A stretch of DNA of 64,000 bases from Nymphaea colorata (Eukaryota; Streptophyta; Magnoliopsida; Nymphaeales; Nymphaeaceae). Shown piece by piece: positions 57,950 through 64,000 of the stretch (position 1 is the stretch's first letter; every line of letters begins with the position of its first letter). The position numbers were made by a program, and so were the translations under genes. The notes beneath the pieces are model-generated. The model was not told where the DNA came from, searched no databases, and worked only from the letters and a program-made list of their open reading frames with translations. The DNA lies in NCBI RefSeq assembly GCF_008831285.2, contig NC_045138.2, positions 7,037,205 to 7,101,204 on the forward strand, given 5' to 3'.

Positions 57950-58045
57950 CTCACTAATCCAGGAAAATAACGCCCATGAGAATCGACGACTGACCTTTCA
58001 GTGCTCCAGTGTCCAATCAATTACGCTATGCCCCTCGGGGCTATC
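57950..58045 (-). mobile_element. tRNA-derived SINE, copy B counterpart
   Basis: GGCATAGCGTAATTGATTGG on the minus strand and CGTCGATTCTCATGGGCG, equivalent to 48905-49012. Confidence 0.55.
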
Positions 58046-59105
58046 TATTGCAGGTGAGCATATCTCCATGAATCATATAATATGAACCAGATTCTCGATT
58101 TACATTAGTTCATTATATGCATCCTTTATTTCTTATGGAAACCAGACTTATCTTCTTTTTGAACCGTATAATTCCATGTGTAACAGTAGGCATATGAAAC
58201 TGAATGTTAAATTATGCACCTAATGCCAATGTATTAATATTTTTCTTTTTTTGGTGTCAGCGTCTGGAAGGTACATTTGTGTCACATGACATGGAGTCAA
58301 GAAAATAATCAGTAAACGCCGGCATGAATCGAAGCAGTGGCCCACGGAACGTGGATTTTCTGGTCATATGGAGTCAAGATAATATTATTTCTATGTATGA
58401 TATATGGTACCTTGCCTTTGGGTCCATCAAATTTTTACGTAACAAAGACATTGTGTAAATATATATGTTATAATATTAATTAGTAGCATTTGGTGAATGT
58501 ATATGTCGACGGGGTAGGTATCTTTATCGACAATGACCTTATAACATTTACACTAATTTCATTACCTAAAGAGAAAAAAAGAGCATATCTAGCCTCAACG
58601 CGTGAAAAGACGCATCCTACTTTGATTCATGTGGGCACTATAATTCTTTGTTTTAAGTGGTGTGACACAGTACAGTGTGCAGTTGCCTAGGACCCATTAA
58701 CGGAGAGGGTATTTTTTTCTTTTTTTTTAAGAGGGTTTAAGGAAGTATGTTTCCATACATGCTTAAAACCATGACAAACTCATATTCGCCCTTAGATTTG
58801 ATCCATACATTCGAAAATCTGTGATTCAAAATTTTTTTTTTTCTGTTTGGTATTCATTACGCAAAGAGAACTAGTATACTTTGTTCATGATTTTAAATTT
58901 CTACTTGTTGCTAAGGTTATGGGATGAAGAAAATCACCAGATTATCAGTGGGACGAAGAATAATAATAGAACAAGACAGATAAGAGGTTAAAGAATAATA
59001 TTCTTTGTTCCAAAGTATATATCATGATTCTCAATCATGCATGTAGTATTGGCATCACTTTCTTCCTTCTTAATTATTGTGTGAATGTACAGTAAGCATG
59101 CCTTC

Positions 59106-59106
59106 A

Positions 59107-59157
<51 letters not shown>
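59106..59157. repeat. (TC)n(TA)n microsatellite
   Basis: Copy B equivalent of 50092-50142. Confidence 0.95.
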
Positions 59158-59161
<4 letters not shown>

Positions 59162-59577
59162 TGCTGCCAGATGCTGACAATTCAAAATTTGTCTATAATT
59201 TAACCTTTGTCAAACGCACCGTGAGTTGTCACTGGACACTAAACGTACTAGGCCCTTATAGCAGTTGAATTTTAACAACAGATTTCTAGTTTTTATCCAT
59301 CCAGTAACATACGGTGGTAAATCCCTTCACTTACCATGCAGACTAATGGTCCTAGACATGTAGGATTGTACTTTTTTTGACTAATGGTCCTAGACATGTA
59401 GGATTGTAATTTTTTTTTTACGCGACAAGAAACTTGATTTTTTTTGTTTCTTTCATATTTGAATATTTCGAGCCAGTTTATATACTTAGCTCTATCAAAA
59501 TGAAAAAAGTAATAGAGGGGAAGTTGGGAGGCAGGTTTTGCGAAATGCTAACTGTATAAGTACAAGAACTATGTAGT

Positions 59578-59760
59578 TTTTCAAGGGGTTGGTTTAATGG
59601 TTAGGGCATAGACTAGTAGGCAGTCAGTTTTTGTTTCGAATCATCAATGCATTAACTCTTTGCATTGAAAGTGCAAGTCATTAACATACAAGTTGAAGTA
59701 TAGTAGGAGCCGCCCCCCTAGCTAGTTATTGAAAGCAAGCCCTACGTCTTTAGGAGACGA
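59578..59760 (+). mobile_element. tRNA-derived SINE, copy B counterpart
   Basis: GGGTTGGTTTAATGGTTAGGGC, then TTTCGAATCATCAATGC, which preserves a better B box (TTCGAATC) than the copy A version. Confidence 0.55.
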
Positions 59761-60591
59761 GAGATTGGGTAAGAGCTTCACTCTTTTATGGATAGACGAT
59801 AGGATGAAAGACTCCTCCAATACAAGAACTATAAAATATGATAATGAAATCTATATAAAATTGACATAATCAATAGTTCACATGGTGCCACACGTAAAGT
59901 TATTTTTGCAAAATAAATGAATGAATATTTACATTTTGATTAATTAGATGTCCCTTCAATTATTTTAACTTTCATTTTCACTTAGAATATAGGAGAGAGA
60001 GAGGCACGAGTGTTCAATTTTTAAGTCTATTTTTCATCAGTAATAAACTTGTATTGACATCTCACCAATTAACTAAAAATTGAAGACCACAAAGCTTAAT
60101 TTGTCATTGTTTATTACCAAAAATGATACGCCAAACCCAGGAACCCGTTCATCATAATGAGCAAGTTCAAGTTATAGTTGTATGTTAAAACAAAGAAATT
60201 ACTCTGAAATTCGGAAGTCTAAAACATCTCTCAAAGGATTAAAAACAAAAAACTTTTAAAAAATAAGTAACAGCGGCCTGCACATTTTTGACTCCTCACT
60301 CAAGCATTGAAAAAACAAAAAAACTTTTTGACAAATATATCTCTTTTAATTTGCTAATTTTTACTTGCAAATTTTTAAAGTCTTGCTGTCAAACAGTTAC
60401 TAATCGCGCCTGCTGTAACGCTGTTCCTGTAGTAAATTACGGCAAGCTGACAATTCATTTTAGTGCTCTAGTAAAAGTTCAATTTTCTATCTTAGTAGTT
60501 AACCTTACAGATTGACTTCTTCCACCCAAATCCTGTTGCGCTTCTTGGTAGACCAGCAGAATCTCTCTCTCTCTTAGTAGCAATAGCAGTC

Positions 60592-60594
<3 letters not shown>

Positions 60595-60652
<58 letters not shown>
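60595..60652. repeat. (TA)n microsatellite
   Basis: About 56 bp of TA. Confidence 0.95.
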
Positions 60653-60657
<5 letters not shown>

Positions 60658-60867
60658 GGATAGATGCAATTAAATATATTATCCGACTAGTTGCATTGGG
60701 CAGTATACTATGAAAGGTCGGAGGATTTCTATGCCCAAACAGGGATAGAAATCCACAAATCCTACACACATACATAGAGTATTTGGTAGATCCCAGACCA
60801 CTAGGTTAAGGATAAAATTGAGGTCGATTCAAATCAATTATTAGAAACATTTTTTTGTATAATGTAA

Positions 60868-60868
<1 letters not shown>

Positions 60869-60931
<63 letters not shown>
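60869..60931. repeat. (TA)n microsatellite
   Basis: About 62 bp of TA. Confidence 0.95.
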
Positions 60932-60933
<2 letters not shown>

Positions 60934-61555
60934 ATAAAATTAAATTGTATACTTAAGCGAGTCATTTTTTTAAATTCAAGATGTTTCTATAATAATAAAA
61001 ATGGACGGCTCATCTGTCATCAAATTCTTAATAGTGGAAAAATCAACGGTTTTCTTAATTTTAACTTGAACTATGACATATACGTTCAAAACATTCGTAA
61101 ACACATTACAATGTGTCTAAAATATTTTTTGACGAAAATTTAAGAGGTCTGGTTTTTGTCTGGGATTTAAGAATTACAATATATATATATATATATATAT
61201 ATACACAATTCCTTACTTTATAGAGTGATTATTCTTATACTAATTGTTTGCAGCCAAATCCTTATGAGTTGGCGTCCTAACATTCATACAAATAAAACTA
61301 AAGAGTTTCTTATACTTGATTACCTCCACATTTTGGATCCCGAGAATCATGTTGCTTCAAGTGGAGGCCTAGTTTTGCCTAGTCTTTTCATCATTTGATA
61401 ATTTAATCCGGACAAGGAAGATTCCATCCTTCCTTCTCATTCAATTATTAATTGTGGGACTTACAAAGCGTGCTTCAATGGTTCCAATACAGATTGGCAC
61501 GTCGGAATACATACGCATACATAAAGGTCACTATTTTGGGATGCTGGACATAGAA

Positions 61556-61800
61556 GCTTGATTCATTAAAGCTTGGCTCCTGAATAAGTTCGAACTGAGT
61601 CATTTGCTTAATGAGTCGAATTCGAGTTCATCAGTCAACTCATTCAAACAATCGAGTTAAGTTCGAGCTCAACACATAACTGCTGAGTCGAGCTCGAGCT
61701 TTAATAGAGTTTGTTGAGCCTTAATCAAGTCGATATATTCAAATGAACTGCAACCGCTGAGTTATTCTCAAGTTCGAGCTGAGTCAAGCTCGAGGTTTAG
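61556..61800. repeat. CTCGAGCT-rich MITE remnant
   Basis: GAGTCGAGCTCGAGCTTTAA and GTTCGAGCTGAGTCAAGCTCGAG words as in 44770-45242. Present only in copy B. Confidence 0.55.
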
Positions 61801-62179
61801 GTGGTTGTGATTAAATTGAACTTAAAATGGCTACATATACATATAAATATAAATATAAATAAATAAATAAACAAATATATATATAGTTCATAGATATTTC
61901 TATGGACTGTCTATGACCAGTGTGGAGATGCAAATACCGACGTGAGTCACACGTGGATGAGTATTTTATTACTTCCTCTCAAAAGGCACAAAGTCACAGA
62001 TGTGCTAAGCAAGTAGCCCTTGTTGCTAGATGATTTCTTTTGGTTATCAGCAAACAAGCTTTTAAATACATGAAAAATTTTTAGGAGATTGACTTGTCAT
62101 GCTTCCAGAAACCTACCCCTTATTGGGAGGCTAACTGTTCAACCCCAAAAAGTCAATATCGTGGATCACATCTGTACTG

Positions 62180-62180
<1 letters not shown>

Positions 62181-62249
<69 letters not shown>
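62181..62249. repeat. (TA)n microsatellite
   Basis: About 68 bp of TA. The copy A equivalent (54208-54228) is about 20 bp. Confidence 0.95.
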
Positions 62250-62253
<4 letters not shown>

Positions 62254-62617
62254 GTTTAGTTAAAAAAATATTAAAAAGTTGTTGCAGTTGTTCTAATTAA
62301 ATTTAGTTGTTTTGATCTCACAACCCTAGTTGTTTTGATCACATCTAATTGCTAAAATGTATTGAACATTATAAATTAAGTAGTTGATCTGATGCATGTT
62401 GAATCTTAATGCATTATATCCCTTTTATTTGTTAACAAATTGCAAAGAAGGCAAAAATATGAGAGAGAGGTATTTTATCCTATCATCCAGAAGGACAGCT
62501 AAAGCTCTCCCCAATGGTTTCTTCACTCCCAAGATCCAAGGCCGCATTGTTGCCTAATATTGGCCTCATGGCTGTCTAAAACAACTTGACCCACTGCCCT
62601 CATCCCATTATCATAGA

Positions 62618-62705
62618 GGGTAAGCCCCCATAAGAATCGAATTAGCAAAAAAAAACTTCACTTAATATAATACTAGCTCGATCAGCTACACTATGCCTTT
62701 TGGGA
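62618..62705 (-). mobile_element. tRNA-derived SINE, copy B counterpart
   Basis: Equivalent of 54640-54727, with AAGGCATAGTGTAGCTGATCG on the minus strand. Confidence 0.55.
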
Positions 62706-62725
62706 CCATTGATGTCTCCTTCAGC

Positions 62726-62901
62726 CAGTGGCGGAGCCATGATTTTTTAGTCATGGGGAACTTTCATTGATGACATAAATTTGGTGTGGGTATCTATAGT
62801 TTTGGAGTCATAACAATGTAATGTTGAGATATTATAGTTTGATTTTTAATGGGCTGATGTGGGCAGTGGCCCACCCCAGCCAACAAGTAGCTCCGCTCAT
62901 G
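62726..62901 (+). mobile_element. CAGTGGCGGAGC-type hAT MITE, copy B
   Basis: Left end CAGTGGCGGAGCCATG is intact, with flank CCTTCAGC (62718-62725). The right end is slightly rearranged (CTCCGCTCATG), with flank TCTTCAGG. Confidence 0.85.
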
Positions 62902-63548
62902 TCTTCAGGTGGCAGAGCTCTTGTTGACAGCATGCCGCCCTTTATAATATAGTATATTAAAAAGGCGGTCACGCTTAGACTTAGAACAAGTGAATTTAGA
63001 ATGAAAAGGTCAAGTAAGGTTTACTTTGGAACCAAATTGGAAGCTACAACTAAAAGAGCCTCATTTAAAATGGCAGCACTACCATTGTGAGAGGCAATTC
63101 ATAATAGCTTCTTTTGTATGGTAGGCCTCAAAAGTTTCCCTTATAATACTGTCTTACTTAAAATTGAAGCTTCATTTATTAGTAGCACATGCAATTGAAT
63201 GAGATGTGTAAATGGGATTTGCTAATGTTCCTGCACTTTTATTAAAGAATAAAGACGTGCTCAAGTGACCACATCAAGAGCTAATGACCCACTAACCTTA
63301 TTTACTTAAAAAATAATAAAAAAATCAAGAAAGCGCTTTTGTAGACAAACGAGAATTTACCCCCATGAGCTCAGTCACTTTGTTAAAAGGGAAATCGTCA
63401 TGAGAAGGGATTAGTGAGGCTTAGATCCTGAGTAGGATCACAAGTGAGCATGAGGTTTACAACCTACTGCCTAAGAAAGAAGCCCGAAAGCTCCCTATTC
63501 ACTCTACCACTAAGGTCTCCGGCAGCATTGGAAAGTAGGTACAGCATG

Positions 63549-63860
63549 GCTAAGCCTAGGCATCGGGCCGACCCGACACACGAAAACCCGGGCTCAGCCC
63601 GACACCTTAAACCCGAGTTCGAGTCAGAGCCCAGCCCGGGTCCAGCTCGATTAAATTAAAATATATATATATATTTAATATAAAATAATATAAAAATATA
63701 ATTGATCGTAATAAAATATTATAATTATATATATATATCAATAAAATATGTTATAAAAAAATTATCAAACCGAACCAGGATTAGTTGGGCCGGCCCGGTG
63801 CCTTTTTTTCAGGCCCGAGTCGGGCCGGGTACCGGATACCCATCGAGTACTTGACCTAAC
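63549..63860. mobile_element. GGGCC-rich MITE
   Basis: TAAGCCTAGGCATCGGGCC at left, an AATTAAAATATATATA core, and GGGCCGGCCCGGTGCC..GGGCCGGGTACCGG at right. This is the best reference for the two halves that flank the kinase fragment at 6508-6963. Confidence 0.7.
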
Positions 63861-63889
63861 TCCTAACCATGGGTATAGCACACCATTCA

Positions 63890-64000
63890 AGGGGTGTTGT
63901 GATCCTATTATCTATGGTCTCATGAGAGTAGCACCCATAAAAATCGCAATGGCGATGTGCCATTATCGCCTACCTGGCCAATTATGCTATGCCCATTGAG
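63890..64000 (-). mobile_element. tRNA-derived SINE at window end
   Basis: On the minus strand GGGCATAGCATAATTGGCCAGG and, further on, TTGCGATTTTTATGGG resemble the A and B regions of the 48905 family. Confidence 0.5.

Larger units (their letters stand above)
55692..63640. repeat. Large tandem duplication, copy B (about 8 kb)
   Basis: Collinear with 46601-55691 but about 1.1 kb shorter, because it lacks one direct-repeat unit near 51.7-52.2 kb, has shorter TA arrays and has a replaced segment near 61.5-61.8 kb. No gene recognised. Confidence 0.9.

Overview
The window is plant nuclear DNA, almost certainly from an angiosperm. It has long AT-rich introns with GT..AG borders, plant-type gene families, very many TA/GA microsatellites and a dense load of short non-autonomous transposons (MITEs, SINEs, a TRIM). 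I cannot name the species. There is no bacterial, organellar or viral gene content. Several small coding disruptions could be true decay or uncorrected long-read indels, and this is flagged where it matters.

Region 1 (1-5.6 kb) holds a two-exon gene for a putative small secreted protein (686-818 joined to 3350-3507, 96 residues) whose 2.5 kb intron is filled with repeats. Region 2 (6.1-12.8 kb) holds a decaying neprosin-family (DUF239) gene: six exon remnants, a frameshift in exon 1, a missing core segment and a Glu-to-Lys change in a conserved C-terminal motif. Its introns were invaded by a MITE carrying a receptor-like-kinase fragment, by SINEs, by two hAT MITEs with clear target-site duplications and by a tandem duplication. 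Region 3 (12.8-16.4 kb) is intergenic, with repeats and an unusual double inverted repeat at 14125-14323.

Region 4 (16.8-31.2 kb) is the main gene: a plant RNase H1-like protein with an N-terminal hybrid-binding (viroplasmin-type) domain and an RNase H domain that keeps all four catalytic acidic residues. I could place twelve exons. Exon 7 carries a frameshift and a stop codon, and a short intron-like segment could splice both out in frame. A 4.75 kb hAT transposon with a perfect 8-bp target-site duplication sits in a late intron; its transposase gene is broken.

Region 5 (31.2-64 kb) has no gene I can recognise. It consists of a 1.8 kb tandem duplication (35.4-39.3 kb), an older diverged segment (40.4-43.9 kb), and a 9.1 kb tandem duplication (46.6-55.7 and 55.7-63.6 kb) that is paralogous to that older segment. 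These copies contain a TRIM retrotransposon, SINEs, hAT MITEs and long TA arrays. Comparing copies with each other reveals empty insertion sites and original target-site duplications.
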